DNA of 64,000 nt from Pseudophaeobacter profundi (GCF_029697505.1 NZ_JARJEF010000002.1:310001-374000); one strand, 5' to 3'. Positions 50,340-59,076 are shown, counted from the first letter of the stretch. The notes: generated by a model from the sequence alone, not told the origin. Translations and numbers: made by a program.

Positions 50340-51209
50340 ATGACATTGCCCTATGATGGCGCCATCAGTCGCTATTTCGAAACCGAAGCCCCTGAACACG
50401 TGGCCGAGCGCATCAAAGACAGCGACGAAGACGCTATCCTGAACCCGGATCATCCCTACAAGACGCGCATGTCCCGCAAGACCTATAAGCGCGAAGTCGA
50501 ACACCTACAGATTGAACTGGTGAAAATGCAGTCCTGGGTCAAGCAGAGCGGCGCGCGCATTGCCATCCTGTTTGAAGGCCGGGATGCGGCTGGCAAGGGG
50601 GGAACGATCAAGCGGTTTCGTGAAAACCTGAATCCACGCGGCGCCCGTGTTGTTGCCCTGAATAAACCCAGCAAACCAGAGCAAAGCCAATGGTATTTCC
50701 AGCGCTATATCAACCACCTGCCCTCTGGTGGCGAGATCACCTTCTTTGATCGCAGCTGGTATAATCGTGGTGTGGTGGAAGATGTTTTTGGCTTCTGCAC
50801 AGAAGAACAGCGCGAGCGGTTTTTTCACCAGGTCAGCCCCTTTGAAGAAGCCCTGGTTGATGATGGGATCCTCTTGTTCAAATTCTGGCTGGATGTCAGC
50901 AGAGCCGAACAATTGCGCCGGTTTCTGTCGCGGGAAAACGATCCGCTGAAACAATGGAAGCTGAGCCCTATTGACGTGCAGGGCCTGGCCCGTTGGGATG
51001 ATTACTCCAAAGCCATCGCAGAAACCCTGCACAAGACCCACCGCCCGCATGCCCCCTGGCATGTGATCCACTCGGACGACAAGCGGCGGGCCCGTCTGGC
51101 CACCATCCGTACCGTTCTGCATGCGATTGATTACACAAACAAAGACAAAAAATCCATCGGTCCGGTCAATAGCAAGATCTGCACCGCGCCGGATAAACGT
51201 GATGTCTAA
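50340..51209 (+). CDS. ppk2: Polyphosphate kinase 2
   Basis: This 289-residue PPK2-family kinase moves phosphate between polyphosphate and nucleotides. Walker A is EGRDAAGKGG (79-88), with the aspartate and lysine needed for catalysis. The lid region has FDRSWYNRG, and the LARWDDYSKAI segment is diagnostic. It could favour NDP or NMP phosphorylation; the class is not decided here. Its stop lies inside the start of the TetR gene, so the two are probably coupled. Confidence 0.93.
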   Translation: MTLPYDGAISRYFETEAPEHVAERIKDSDEDAILNPDHPYKTRMSRKTYKREVEHLQIELVKMQSWVKQSGARIAILFEGRDAAGKGGTIKRFRENLNPRGARVVALNKPSKPEQSQWYFQRYINHLPSGGEITFFDRSWYNRGVVEDVFGFCTEEQRERFFHQVSPFEEALVDDGILLFKFWLDVSRAEQLRRFLSRENDPLKQWKLSPIDVQGLARWDDYSKAIAETLHKTHRPHAPWHVIHSDDKRRARLATIRTVLHAIDYTNKDKKSIGPVNSKICTAPDKRDV

Positions 51210-51816
51210 ACGTGGCTATCATCATGGCAATCTGCGCCAGGCCTTGGTCGAGGCCGCATTGCGCCTGATTGAGGTCAAGGGCCCCACCGGATTCACCCTG
51301 TCAGAGGCGGCCAAGCAGGCGGGTGTCACCCCAGCAGCCGTTTACCGCCATTTTGAAGGGCGCGAAGATCTGATCGCGGAAGCCGCGCGTCAGGGTTTTT
51401 TGATGTTCGCCGACCTGATGCAGCACGCCTATGATAAATACCAGCCCTCGGCGCTGGCCGCATTCGAGGCAACGGGGCGGGCCTATCTGGCCTTTGCGCG
51501 CAAACACCCAGGCCACTACATCGCCATGTTTGAAAGCGGCATTTCCAGCAATCGCACGCCAGAATTGGCCAATGCAGCCCGTCGCGCCCACCAGATTCTG
51601 GAACGCGCCGCAGATGATCTGAGCCAGCATATCCCGGCAGAAAGACGGCCGCCTGCCTCAATGTTTTCCGCCCATATCCTGGCGATGAGCCACGGCGTTG
51701 TTGAGCTTTATGCCCGCAACACCCCGGGCACCAATTCCCCCTTTCCACCAGAAGACCTGCTGGAAACCGGGATTGGCATCTATCTGCGCGGCCTGGGCCT
51801 GATTGATCCTGACTAG
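51202..51816 (+). CDS. TetR-family transcriptional regulator
   Basis: This 204-residue regulator has an N-terminal TetR helix-turn-helix (FTLSEAAKQAGVTPAAVYRHFEGREDLIAEA) and a C-terminal ligand-binding domain of the WHG-like type (AFARKHPGHYIAMFE). The ATG at 51202 overlaps the ppk2 end by 8 bp. Divergent or regulatory targets are not evident, so it may control its own operon with ppk2. The ligand is unknown. Confidence 0.87.
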   Translation: MSKRGYHHGNLRQALVEAALRLIEVKGPTGFTLSEAAKQAGVTPAAVYRHFEGREDLIAEAARQGFLMFADLMQHAYDKYQPSALAAFEATGRAYLAFARKHPGHYIAMFESGISSNRTPELANAARRAHQILERAADDLSQHIPAERRPPASMFSAHILAMSHGVVELYARNTPGTNSPFPPEDLLETGIGIYLRGLGLIDPD

Positions 51817-51959
51817 CGACGCCCCCTTGCGTCTTCCGCCAAATCATCAACAACATTCGTTCACGGCCTGATCGCCGAAAGCGCGCGCCGCATATTATAC
51901 CAGTGTCCATTCCGCAAGCACCGGCAACTGGCTACGGCGGGGCACCACACGGCACAAAC

Positions 51960-51986
51960 AAAAAAGGGCCCGCCAATGGCGAGCCC
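51960..51986 (-). terminator. Rho-independent terminator of rplM-rpsI
   Basis: Minus-strand stem arms GGGC/CGCC and GGCG/GCCC (51966-51986) enclose a 3-nt loop with one mismatch, followed by U6 (51960-51965). It lies about 30 bp after the rpsI stop. Confidence 0.75.
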
Positions 51987-52012
51987 CGTGATCCAAATTG
52001 AATCTGTATGAT

Positions 52013-52498
52013 TTAGCGCTTGGAGAACTGGAAGGAACGACGCGCTTTGCGGCGGCCAAACTTCTTACGTTCAACAACACGACTGTCACGTGTCAGGAAG
52101 CCAGCAGCTTTCAATGCACCGCGCAGCGAGGGGTCATAAAGCTGAAGCGCCTTGGAAACACCGTGCTTTACCGCACCGGCCTGACCGGAAAGACCGCCAC
52201 CTTTGACTGTCGCATAGACGTCAAACTGGTCTTCCACACCTGCAACCGTGAACGGCTGACGCAGGATCATCTGCAGCACCGGACGGGCAAAATAGGCTTT
52301 CATTTCTTTACCATTCACCACGACCTTACCGGAACCTGGCTTGATCCAGACACGGGCGACCGCATCTTTCCGCTTACCAGTGGCGTAAGAGCGACCCAGT
52401 TCGTCACGAACTGGCTCACGCGCGATGATGTCTTCGGCGACTGCTTCAACGCCTGCAACGGCGCTCAGCTCTTCGAGAGTGTTGATCTGATCAGTCAT
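52013..52498 (-). CDS. rpsI: 30S ribosomal protein S9
   Basis: This 161-residue S9 carries an acidic N-terminal extension (about 35 residues, [13 protein letters not shown]) before the conserved core [21 protein letters not shown]. The C-terminal tail is basic ([12 protein letters not shown]) and reaches the P-site tRNA. It lies 5 bp after rplM in the usual two-gene operon and has a terminator at 51960-51986. Confidence 0.98.
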   Translation of the reverse strand: MTDQINTLEELSAVAGVEAVAEDIIAREPVRDELGRSYATGKRKDAVARVWIKPGSGKVVVNGKEMKAYFARPVLQMILRQPFTVAGVEDQFDVYATVKGGGLSGQAGAVKHGVSKALQLYDPSLRGALKAAGFLTRDSRVVERKKFGRRKARRSFQFSKR

Positions 52499-52503
52499 CG
52501 ATA

Positions 52504-52962
52504 TCAGCTCCGCGTGTTTTTCTTGTTCATGGACTTCACGTCCAGAACTTCGGGCGCCTGGGCTTCATGCCCGTGCTCGGTGCCAGCATAGATGCGCAGG
52601 TTGGTCATCTGCTGACGCGACAGACGGTTGCCTGGCAGCATGCGCTTGACGGCCTGATAGACAACACGCTCGGGGTGCTTGCCTTCCAGGATTTCCTGCT
52701 TGGTGCGGGACTTGATGCCACCTGGGTGGCCGGTGTGCCAGTAGAAGTGCTCGTCGCGCTTCTTGCCGGTCATCTGGATCTTTTCAGCATTGATCACGAT
52801 GACGTTGTCACCCATGTCCATATGCGGAGTGAATGTGGCTTTGTGCTTACCACGCAGGCGCATGGCAATAATCGATGCGAGACGGCCCAGCACGACGCCT
52901 TCGGCGTCAATGATGATCCATTTCTTGTCGATATCTGCCGGTGTAGCAGAGAAGGTTTTCAT
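52504..52962 (-). CDS. rplM: 50S ribosomal protein L13
   Basis: This 152-residue L13 has [19 protein letters not shown] at the N-terminus and the conserved [16 protein letters not shown] and [17 protein letters not shown] segments. It is the first gene of the rplM-rpsI operon. A TTGACG-N17-TAAACC promoter candidate lies just upstream. Confidence 0.98.
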   Translation of the reverse strand: MKTFSATPADIDKKWIIIDAEGVVLGRLASIIAMRLRGKHKATFTPHMDMGDNVIVINAEKIQMTGKKRDEHFYWHTGHPGGIKSRTKQEILEGKHPERVVYQAVKRMLPGNRLSRQQMTNLRIYAGTEHGHEAQAPEVLDVKSMNKKNTRS

Positions 52963-53027
52963 GGCAGGTCAATCCTGTTTGTCGTGACGACGCAGAACAA
53001 AGGTCCAGCGCCCGATTTGATGGACAG

Positions 53028-53056
53028 GGTTTACGGAGTTCCCCGCCCCGCGTCAA
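53028..53056 (-). promoter_or_regulatory. Candidate rplM promoter
   Basis: On the minus strand TTGACG (53051-53056) and TAAACC (53028-53033) are 17 bp apart, placing transcription start near 53021, about 60 bp before the rplM ATG. The -35 is a good match and the weak -10 with G-rich spacer fits strong Rhodobacteraceae ribosomal promoters. Confidence 0.5.
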
Positions 53057-53103
53057 TGCTGTCAAACATGTTTAAATTGTTCAATTTCAACACCTTGCAA
53101 AAT

Positions 53104-53119
53104 GGGTATAATGATACCC
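53104..53119. promoter_or_regulatory. Palindrome containing TATAAT upstream of lipoprotein gene
   Basis: GGGTAT (53104-53109) and ATACCC (53114-53119) flank a 4-bp centre. A TATAAT -10 (53107-53112) is inside the palindrome, so bound protein would block it. No good -35 is seen. The lipoprotein gene starts 139 bp further on. Confidence 0.3.
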
Positions 53120-53257
53120 CACAAATAAGGCCCACCCTGCAGCCTTATCAATCGCACCCGTGACATTTTCACACCATCTCAGCCCCTTCCCCCCAAGTAG
53201 AGTTCTTCCGCTCTCAAAAAGTGATTACCCAAGAGAAAAACAACCCGAAGGTCACTG

Positions 53258-53800
53258 ATGAAACTTTCTACACTCCTTATTTTCCCACTCGCCCTTGCTG
53301 TCACAGGTTGCATGCAGAACGCTCCGATCAAACAGCCCCCTGTCACGGTCTCGTTCAAAGACAACACTGCCGCCAATCGTGTTGTTGGCTACACCGAACC
53401 GGAAATCCGGACATTTGTTCCCGCGGAAATCACGGAAGAGCTTAAACAGCAGTATGACGCTCACCCGAACACCAGGCCAGCGGGCATCCAACGTAAAGAA
53501 ATATCGGGCGCGACCTGCTCTATTGATACAGCGGAGTTTTCGGCACAATTCCAGACCCCGGCAATTGTTCGTCTGCCAAAATTTCACGGCAAACCTTCCA
53601 AGCTGCGCATGACCTGTAAAACGCCTGAGCTTTCGACGCAGTTCACACATAACCCAGCCCTTGACGGGGTGATTGTTGGCGGTGCCTCCGTTGCCGGACT
53701 TGTCGCTGCCGCAGTTACCGCCGGAGTTGCCGCTAGCAAAGACAATTGGTCCTACAGCGGCAACGACATTATCGTTTGGGTTAACCTCGCAGAGGAATGA
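53258..53800 (+). CDS. Lipoprotein of unknown function with glycine-rich C-terminal segment
   Basis: This 180-residue lipoprotein has signal FPLALAVTGC with lipidation on Cys18. The middle has two cysteines (GATCSIDTAEF and LRMTCKTPEL) that could form a disulfide. A glycine/alanine-rich hydrophobic stretch near residues 137-160 (GVIVGGASVAGLVAAAVTAG) looks like a glycine-zipper membrane segment. Base composition is less GC-rich than its neighbours. No family is recognised. Confidence 0.75.
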   Translation: MKLSTLLIFPLALAVTGCMQNAPIKQPPVTVSFKDNTAANRVVGYTEPEIRTFVPAEITEELKQQYDAHPNTRPAGIQRKEISGATCSIDTAEFSAQFQTPAIVRLPKFHGKPSKLRMTCKTPELSTQFTHNPALDGVIVGGASVAGLVAAAVTAGVAASKDNWSYSGNDIIVWVNLAEE

Positions 53801-53862
53801 TACACATCAAGATTGCGCGCCTTCAGGCCAGCTGGTCATAGAGGGGCGCAACGCCCGCCAGA

Positions 53863-55266
53863 TCAAACGCTAATCTGCTCTGGCGGGTTGTCCAGCAATG
53901 TACGCAGCCGCTGCATCGCCTCTTCGAACCGTTTCAAACTGACATGACCATTCACGCCAATGCGCACCGCATTGGGGGCGCGCCCGTCGCGCAGGGCAAA
54001 TTCATCTGCAGACCGGATCTGCACCCCCTCGGCCTCGGCCGCGCGGGTAAAGGCGGCAGAACGCCAGCCGGCCGGCAGCTTCAACCAGAGAAACGGCACC
54101 TGATCATTCCAGACCAGTTCAAACCCGCCCAGGGCATTCACCGCGACCCGCACGTATTTGGCCATTTCCTCCCGCACCGCCTGGGTCAGCTCTTTGGTGC
54201 GCGGATCGCTAAGCAGGAGCCGGGTAATTTCCGCCAACGGCTGGGCCAGGCCGAAATAGCTATATTCCGCCGCCCGGCGCAGATCCTGTGAGCGCCCCGT
54301 GGGGGCCAGGGCAAAGCCCACCCGCAGCGCAGGCGTCAGGTTTTTCGAAATCGAGAACACATGCCAGGTGATATCCGGGGCCAGCGCCCGATAGCTTGGG
54401 GCCTGTGCGTCGCCCATACGGTAGCAATCATCCTCTAGGATCTGCACCCCGTGACGCCGCGCCACCGCAACGATTTCCTGGCGGCGCTGCAGCGGGGTAA
54501 ACAGCCCGGTTGGATTGTGTACCTCGGGACTGGTACAAAGCACCTGCGCCCCGGTCTTACGAATGGCCAATTCCAGTGAATCGGGTACAATCCCATGTTC
54601 ATCCATGGCCACACCAACCACCCTGGCCCGCAACAATTCTGCCGCGCGGCGAAAGCCTGCATAGGACAGATCCTCGACCAGGATCACTGGCTGCGGCTCT
54701 TGCAGCACGGTCTGCAGCACGGTGAGAATACCGTTCTGGCCCCCATGGGTCAAAACCACCTCTGCCTCGCCAAGCGGGCCCAGCGGCTGCCCGTCGAGCC
54801 AGTCAACAACCGCCTGCCGCACCGGCAGATAGGCGTCGCGCGTTGGGTAGTTGAGGAACAACATCGCATCGCTATTGGCGACTTTCTCCATCACCTGACG
54901 CAGCGCCGCCACCTGCCCTACATCCACCATACGTGGGCTAAACAGGCTGACATGATGCGGATCTTTGGCCTCTTGCAGGTGCAACTGGCGTGACCAGACA
55001 TCATCCATCACCTGGCTTGGCCGGTCCGCCACAAAGGTGCCGCGGCCAACCTCGGCCTGCAGCAATCCTTCATCCGTCAGGATCGTATAGGCCCGCGCCA
55101 CAGTGCCGGGGGTGATCTTGAGCTGATAGGCCAGCTCTCGCACTGGCGGCAGTTTTGCGCCGCATTGCAAGATCCCGTCATCCACAGCGGTTCGAATGGT
55201 ATCGGCCACCCGCTGATATTTTGGACCTGATTTACCGGCAAGATCCGGCGCCCAAATTGTACCCAT
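53863..55266 (-). CDS. MocR-type regulator (GntR HTH plus aminotransferase domain)
   Basis: This 467-residue regulator has a GntR winged helix at residues 12-80 (YQRVADTIRTAVDDG, LPPVRELAYQLKITPGTVAR) and a class-I aminotransferase-like domain with HNPTG (250-254) and the PLP-binding Lys308 in FSISKNLTPALRVGF. MocR proteins use PLP-bound amines as effectors. It is divergent from a DUF1127 gene, and the intervening sequence has operator-like repeats. A target linked to amino-acid or PLP metabolism is possible. Confidence 0.9.
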   Translation of the reverse strand: MGTIWAPDLAGKSGPKYQRVADTIRTAVDDGILQCGAKLPPVRELAYQLKITPGTVARAYTILTDEGLLQAEVGRGTFVADRPSQVMDDVWSRQLHLQEAKDPHHVSLFSPRMVDVGQVAALRQVMEKVANSDAMLFLNYPTRDAYLPVRQAVVDWLDGQPLGPLGEAEVVLTHGGQNGILTVLQTVLQEPQPVILVEDLSYAGFRRAAELLRARVVGVAMDEHGIVPDSLELAIRKTGAQVLCTSPEVHNPTGLFTPLQRRQEIVAVARRHGVQILEDDCYRMGDAQAPSYRALAPDITWHVFSISKNLTPALRVGFALAPTGRSQDLRRAAEYSYFGLAQPLAEITRLLLSDPRTKELTQAVREEMAKYVRVAVNALGGFELVWNDQVPFLWLKLPAGWRSAAFTRAAEAEGVQIRSADEFALRDGRAPNAVRIGVNGHVSLKRFEEAMQRLRTLLDNPPEQISV

Positions 55267-55340
55267 TACAATCCATCCTTAGACAAGGGTATTCGACCAT
55301 TGTATCAATTATACATAGCAGACAATTAGGATTGTATCAA
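55267..55340. promoter_or_regulatory. Repeated operator-like sites for the MocR/DUF1127 divergent promoter
   Basis: ATTGTATCAA occurs twice in direct orientation (55299-55308 and 55331-55340), 32 bp apart, about three helical turns. The inverted TACAATCC (55267-55274) abuts the MocR start codon and matches the GGATTGTA that begins the distal copy. This arrangement is typical for MocR/GntR dimers binding direct repeats. Confidence 0.5.
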
Positions 55341-55360
55341 CACAATAAAGGACCCTCCCC

Positions 55361-55594
55361 ATGACGACGCCTGCAACACAAAGCCACACACATATGTCCT
55401 ACCTGACGAACCGCGCCGCGCTGCCGGTTCTGGCCCAGGCGGCAGTTGCCTTTGCAGTCCTGGTCACCAAATGGTCCAACCGCCATCGCTCGCGCAAAGC
55501 TTTGCAAACGCTGAGCGTAGAACAGCTACGCGATATCGGGATCTCCCGCGCAGAGGCCCATTATCAAGGAACTCTTCCGTTCTGGCGCCCTTGA
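55361..55594 (+). CDS. DUF1127 domain small protein
   Basis: This 77-residue protein has a hydrophobic region near residues 20-36 (ALPVLAQAAVAFAVLVT) and a C-terminal DUF1127 motif (RHRSRKALQTLSVEQLRDIGISRAEAH). Related small arginine-rich proteins influence phosphate or RNA metabolism and motility in alphaproteobacteria, but the role here is unknown. It faces the MocR regulator across a 94-bp gap with operator-like repeats. The ribosome-binding site AAAGGA lies about 9 bp upstream. Confidence 0.88.
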   Translation: MTTPATQSHTHMSYLTNRAALPVLAQAAVAFAVLVTKWSNRHRSRKALQTLSVEQLRDIGISRAEAHYQGTLPFWRP

Positions 55595-55621
55595 TCCCCT
55601 GGGCACAGAGCAACCTTATGG

Positions 55622-55646
55622 CCGGGGCTTGCCCCGGTCTTTTTTT
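55622..55646 (+). terminator. Rho-independent terminator of the DUF1127 gene
   Basis: CCGGGGC (55622-55628), TT and GCCCCGG (55631-55637) form a tight hairpin followed by seven T (55640-55646). Confidence 0.9.
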
Positions 55647-55840
55647 GCCTGATTGACAGGCATATCCCCCACATTTTGAAAACTAAGGGCCGGGCCAACC
55701 CGCCAGCGCCAAACAAGAATGGCACGGCGCAGTCGGCCAGGATTTCCCTTGATCAGCCGCATCAGCCTGCTTAGATGCGCTCAGGGCTGCCCCGGCCAGG
55801 CCGTCGCCCAGGACCGCCCACACCGCTGAAGGATACCCAT

Positions 55841-56296
55841 ATGCGCGACGCCCGTTCTGCCCCGCAAGGGATCGCCCCCCGCAAGGCAGCACAATCACAG
55901 CGCAGCGACCGTTTGACCCAGCGCGACGGCCGTGTCTTTGCCGGCACCCACCTTATTATCGAAGTTACGCAGGGACGCGGGCTGGACAGCGAGGCCAATA
56001 TTCAGCAGGCATTTTGCGATGTGATTGCCGCCTGCGGTGCCACGCTGCTGCATATGCACACGCATCGCTTTTCCCCTCAGGGGATCTCGGGCGTGGCGGT
56101 GCTGGCCGAGAGCCACATATCCGTGCACACCTGGCCCGAAGTTGGCTATGGTGCCTTTGATGTCTTTATGTGTGGCGATGCCGATCCCTGGCGGGCAGTC
56201 GAGGTGTTGAAGCGCGCGTTTGACACCACCTGCGTCACCGTACGCGAAATCCTGCGCGGGCCGAATATGCCCGGCACGCCGCCCCCCACAGCCTAA
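55841..56296 (+). CDS. speD: S-adenosylmethionine decarboxylase proenzyme
   Basis: This 151-residue pyruvoyl enzyme makes decarboxylated SAM for spermidine. Self-cleavage is expected between Glu90 and Ser91 in LAESHISVHTWPE. The C-terminal VGYGAFDVFMCGDADPW fits the small prokaryotic SpeD group. The ATG at 55841 has AAGGA about 8 bp upstream; the longer reading adds a Pro/Arg-rich tail. No spermidine synthase gene adjoins. An N-terminal extension of about 30 residues precedes the conserved core. Confidence 0.9.
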   Translation: MRDARSAPQGIAPRKAAQSQRSDRLTQRDGRVFAGTHLIIEVTQGRGLDSEANIQQAFCDVIAACGATLLHMHTHRFSPQGISGVAVLAESHISVHTWPEVGYGAFDVFMCGDADPWRAVEVLKRAFDTTCVTVREILRGPNMPGTPPPTA

Positions 56297-56425
56297 CATC
56301 CCACTGCCCCTGCCGCCAAAGCTCGCGCCCCGTCCCGACAAGGCGAGCGCCAGGCACAATCCGCTTGAGCCAAGGCCACTGGCTCTGCTAGGCGATGAGA
56401 ACACAGCGGATGCGAGGCAGATCAG

Positions 56426-57334
56426 ATGCAAAATACCCCCATTCAGGTGGTCAATCGTGAAACCGGCCTGGTGTTTGACGAGGTCATCCTGGGCGAAAAA
56501 TGGATCCGTTGGGCCTATCAGGACAGCAGCACCAAGCTGCTGGAACGGCTGCTGTTTCGCGCCCCCCTGATCAGCCGGTTGTTTGGCCGCTGGTTTGACA
56601 GCCGCTGGTCGCGCGGCAAGATAAAGTCGGTGATCGAAGAGCTGTCGATCGACATGACAGAGGCGGTACGCCCGGCGCAGGACTATACCTCCTTCAATGA
56701 CTTTTTTGCCCGCCACCTGAAACCCGAAGCACGCCCCTACAACCCGGCCCCGGATGAAATCATCGCACCCGCCGACGGCCGGGTCCTGGTCTTTCCCGCG
56801 CTAAAGAATGATATTTTTGTGCCGGTCAAAGGCCATCCGATGTCGATCAACACCATGCTGCAGGATATGGCCGAACCCTTTCTGGGCGGTGCCCTGGCCA
56901 TCGTGCGGCTATGCCCGGCGGATTATCACCGCTATCACTTTCCGATGGCCGGCGTGATCGAGCGCTGCCAGAACATTGACGGCGCGCTGCATTCGGTCAA
57001 CCCCATCGCCCTGGGGGCGGGGCCCGATGTCTTTGGCGAAAACAAGCGCTGCAATACCCTGATAAAAAATGACAGGATCGGTCACTATTGCTTTAGCGAA
57101 GTGGGGGCATTTGGGGTTGGCTCCATCCTCAACACCAAGACCACAGGCGCGGTGCAGAAGATGGATGAAAAGGGCTATTTCAAATTTGGCGGGTCAACCG
57201 TCGTGGTGGTGTTCCAGCCCGACACAGTGACCTTTAGCCCCGATTTGGTTGCCAATAGCGCCGCTGGACGCGAAACCCTGGTAAAGGTCGGCCAACCCCT
57301 TGCACAGGTTACAGCGCGCGCACCGGCGGAATAG
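56426..57334 (+). CDS. psd: Phosphatidylserine decarboxylase proenzyme
   Basis: This 302-residue membrane-associated pyruvoyl enzyme makes phosphatidylethanolamine. The autocleavage motif is GGST, with Ser257 giving the pyruvoyl group. Other conserved parts are IAPADGRVLVFP with Asp117 and the histidine-containing DYHRYHFPMAG, both needed for processing and catalysis. It is 129 bp after speD, another pyruvoyl enzyme. Its 3' end overlaps the convergent thioesterase by 26 bp. Confidence 0.95.
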   Translation: MQNTPIQVVNRETGLVFDEVILGEKWIRWAYQDSSTKLLERLLFRAPLISRLFGRWFDSRWSRGKIKSVIEELSIDMTEAVRPAQDYTSFNDFFARHLKPEARPYNPAPDEIIAPADGRVLVFPALKNDIFVPVKGHPMSINTMLQDMAEPFLGGALAIVRLCPADYHRYHFPMAGVIERCQNIDGALHSVNPIALGAGPDVFGENKRCNTLIKNDRIGHYCFSEVGAFGVGSILNTKTTGAVQKMDEKGYFKFGGSTVVVVFQPDTVTFSPDLVANSAAGRETLVKVGQPLAQVTARAPAE

Positions 57335-57737
57335 AATAAGTCATAGTGGACCGCGCCACCATCTTGTCAGATCCCTGTGAAAACATATGCACATCCCCCA
57401 CAGCCAGGCTGCGCCCCAGCTTCAGCAGCTGACCCTTGGCGATAATGTCACACCCCGCCTCTGGTTTGCGCATGAAATCCAGCGATGAATTGGTGGTCAC
57501 CGCCAAGGCTTTGGCCCCCAGTCGCGACAGGACCAGCGCGTATACCGTGACATCCGCAAGGGCAAACATTGACGGCCCTGAAACGGTGCCACCGGGGCGC
57601 AGGTGACGCTCTGCCACCTTCAACCGCATGGTGATGCCGTCCACCGATAGCGCATCGATGGCAAAATCCTCTGCCACCTGCGGGAAGATCTCTGCCATAT
57701 AGGCTTCCAGTTCTCTTACGTCGAATGCCAATCCCAT
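57309..57737 (-). CDS. PaaI-family (hotdog) thioesterase
   Basis: This 142-residue single hotdog-fold protein hydrolyses acyl-CoA thioesters. The helix PGGTVSGPSMFALADVTVYAL carries the expected catalytic aspartate, and the NSSLDFMRKPEAGCDI segment is typical of PaaI-type enzymes. It faces psd tail-to-tail with 26 bp of overlap and lies divergent from an enoyl-CoA hydratase. A role with that hydratase in acyl-CoA turnover is an inference. Confidence 0.88.
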   Translation of the reverse strand: MGLAFDVRELEAYMAEIFPQVAEDFAIDALSVDGITMRLKVAERHLRPGGTVSGPSMFALADVTVYALVLSRLGAKALAVTTNSSLDFMRKPEAGCDIIAKGQLLKLGRSLAVGDVHMFSQGSDKMVARSTMTYSIPPVRAL

Positions 57738-57795
57738 GCTTTTCCTCTCTCTCGTTGCGCCCTAGTGTTCACCCGGAACCCAAGAGGAGAGCAAG

Positions 57796-58584
57796 ATGGC
57801 AATTCTGGAACGTGACGACAAAAACGCAATTGCGCATTTGCAAATGAACGCGCCGGATCGGCTGAACGCGCTGTCGGACGAAATGCTGGCGGCCCTGCAA
57901 CAGCAGATTGACGCGCTGAAAGAAGATCGCAGCATCAAGGCGGTCATCCTCTCTGGCGCGGGCAAGGCCTTTTGCGCGGGCCATGATATTCGCCAAATGA
58001 CCGCCGGGCGCGCTGCCGATGATGGCGGCCGGGCCTATTTTGACAGTCTCTTTGCGCGCTGCACCAGTGTAATGCTGGGCCTGCAACGCCTGCCACAGCC
58101 GGTCATCGCCCAGGTGCATGGGATTGCCACTGCCGCGGGCTGCCAGTTGGTTGCCTCTTGCGATCTGGCCATCGCCACCGAGGACTGCCGCTTTGGCGTC
58201 AATGGCGTCAATATAGGCCTGTTCTGTTCGACACCGATGGTGGCCCTGTCGCGCAATATCGGCCAAAAGCAAGCCTTTGAGCTGCTCACCACCGGGGATT
58301 TTGTTAAGGGGCCGCGCGCCGCCGAATTGGGCCTGATCAACCGCGCCGTCCCGACAGACCAGCTAGAGGCAGAGACCCGCGCCATGGCCGAAAAGATTGC
58401 CGCCAAGCTTGGCGCGGCGGTCAAGATTGGCAAAGAAGCCTATTATCAACAGCTCAACCTGCCAATTGATGCAGCCTACGCCTATACCAGCCAGGTCATC
58501 GTCGAAAACCTGATGCAGCCCGATACCGCCGAAGGCATGGCGGCCTTTCTGGAAAAACGCAGCCCTGATTGGGAAAAATCCTGA
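57796..58584 (+). CDS. Enoyl-CoA hydratase/isomerase family protein
   Basis: This 262-residue crotonase-fold enzyme has the oxyanion-hole strands KAVILSGAGKAFCAGHDIRQM and QVHGIATAAGCQLVASCDLA (about residues 50-70 and 100-120). The glutamates of classical hydratases are not clearly in place: the second acid position is within VASCDLAIATED. It could be a hydratase, isomerase or dehalogenase of the family, and the long C-terminal domain matches hydratase relatives. It lies next to a PaaI-type thioesterase. Confidence 0.87.
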   Translation: MAILERDDKNAIAHLQMNAPDRLNALSDEMLAALQQQIDALKEDRSIKAVILSGAGKAFCAGHDIRQMTAGRAADDGGRAYFDSLFARCTSVMLGLQRLPQPVIAQVHGIATAAGCQLVASCDLAIATEDCRFGVNGVNIGLFCSTPMVALSRNIGQKQAFELLTTGDFVKGPRAAELGLINRAVPTDQLEAETRAMAEKIAAKLGAAVKIGKEAYYQQLNLPIDAAYAYTSQVIVENLMQPDTAEGMAAFLEKRSPDWEKS

Positions 58585-59076
58585 ATTTTGGGAAAATTTT
58601 AGTCTTTGTTTACCATTTCGGATTTATTGTTTCTCTATCGGGCCTTTCAATAGAGGCAAGATAATGGCAAAGATTGGGCACGGGTTACGACCCGGACACA
58701 ATTTGGGCCGCTGCAGCGGAAGGTCCCTCCAACCGGGAATCTCTCTCCCCGGTGACATTCCCGCGCAGCGGCCCCAAATGCCCCTCTCTCATCCCTAAAA
58801 ATCAGCCCGAAACCGGGCCATCTGCACTGAAATCTGCAATCTTGATGCCGTATGGAAACATTGCACGCCCCGTCTGCGCATTGTCTCCCCTCGGGGCTTG
58901 CTCTTGCAGTGCAACATGCCCAACCCAACTTTCCGGACAACCACGATGGCCCAGATCGCAGGCCAAGTCGCAGCCCCCGTATTTCGGCACTTTTTGGCCA
59001 CATTTGACCTGCGTCGGCGCCATATTCGACCACGGGTAATATTGCTTAACCCCGCGCTCTGCCCTATCTGCCCCCT
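58585..59076. other. 492-bp gap with structured inverted repeat, no clear gene
   Basis: An AT-rich stretch (58590-58640) precedes a short ATG reading frame at 58663. Arms ATTTGGGCCGCTGC (58701-58714) and GCAGCGGCCCCAAAT (58765-58779) form a 14-bp inverted repeat with one bulge, enclosing an inner ACCGGG/CCCGGT stem (58732-58737 and 58748-58753). A transcribed structured RNA or a decayed gene are possible. Longer reading frames here lack recognisable protein features. Confidence 0.35.

Noticed and set aside
58674-59039. Plus-strand frame of about 120 codons in the 492-bp gap
   Set aside because: It has a TTG start, poor amino-acid order and no recognisable motif. An inverted repeat at its start suggests RNA structure rather than protein.
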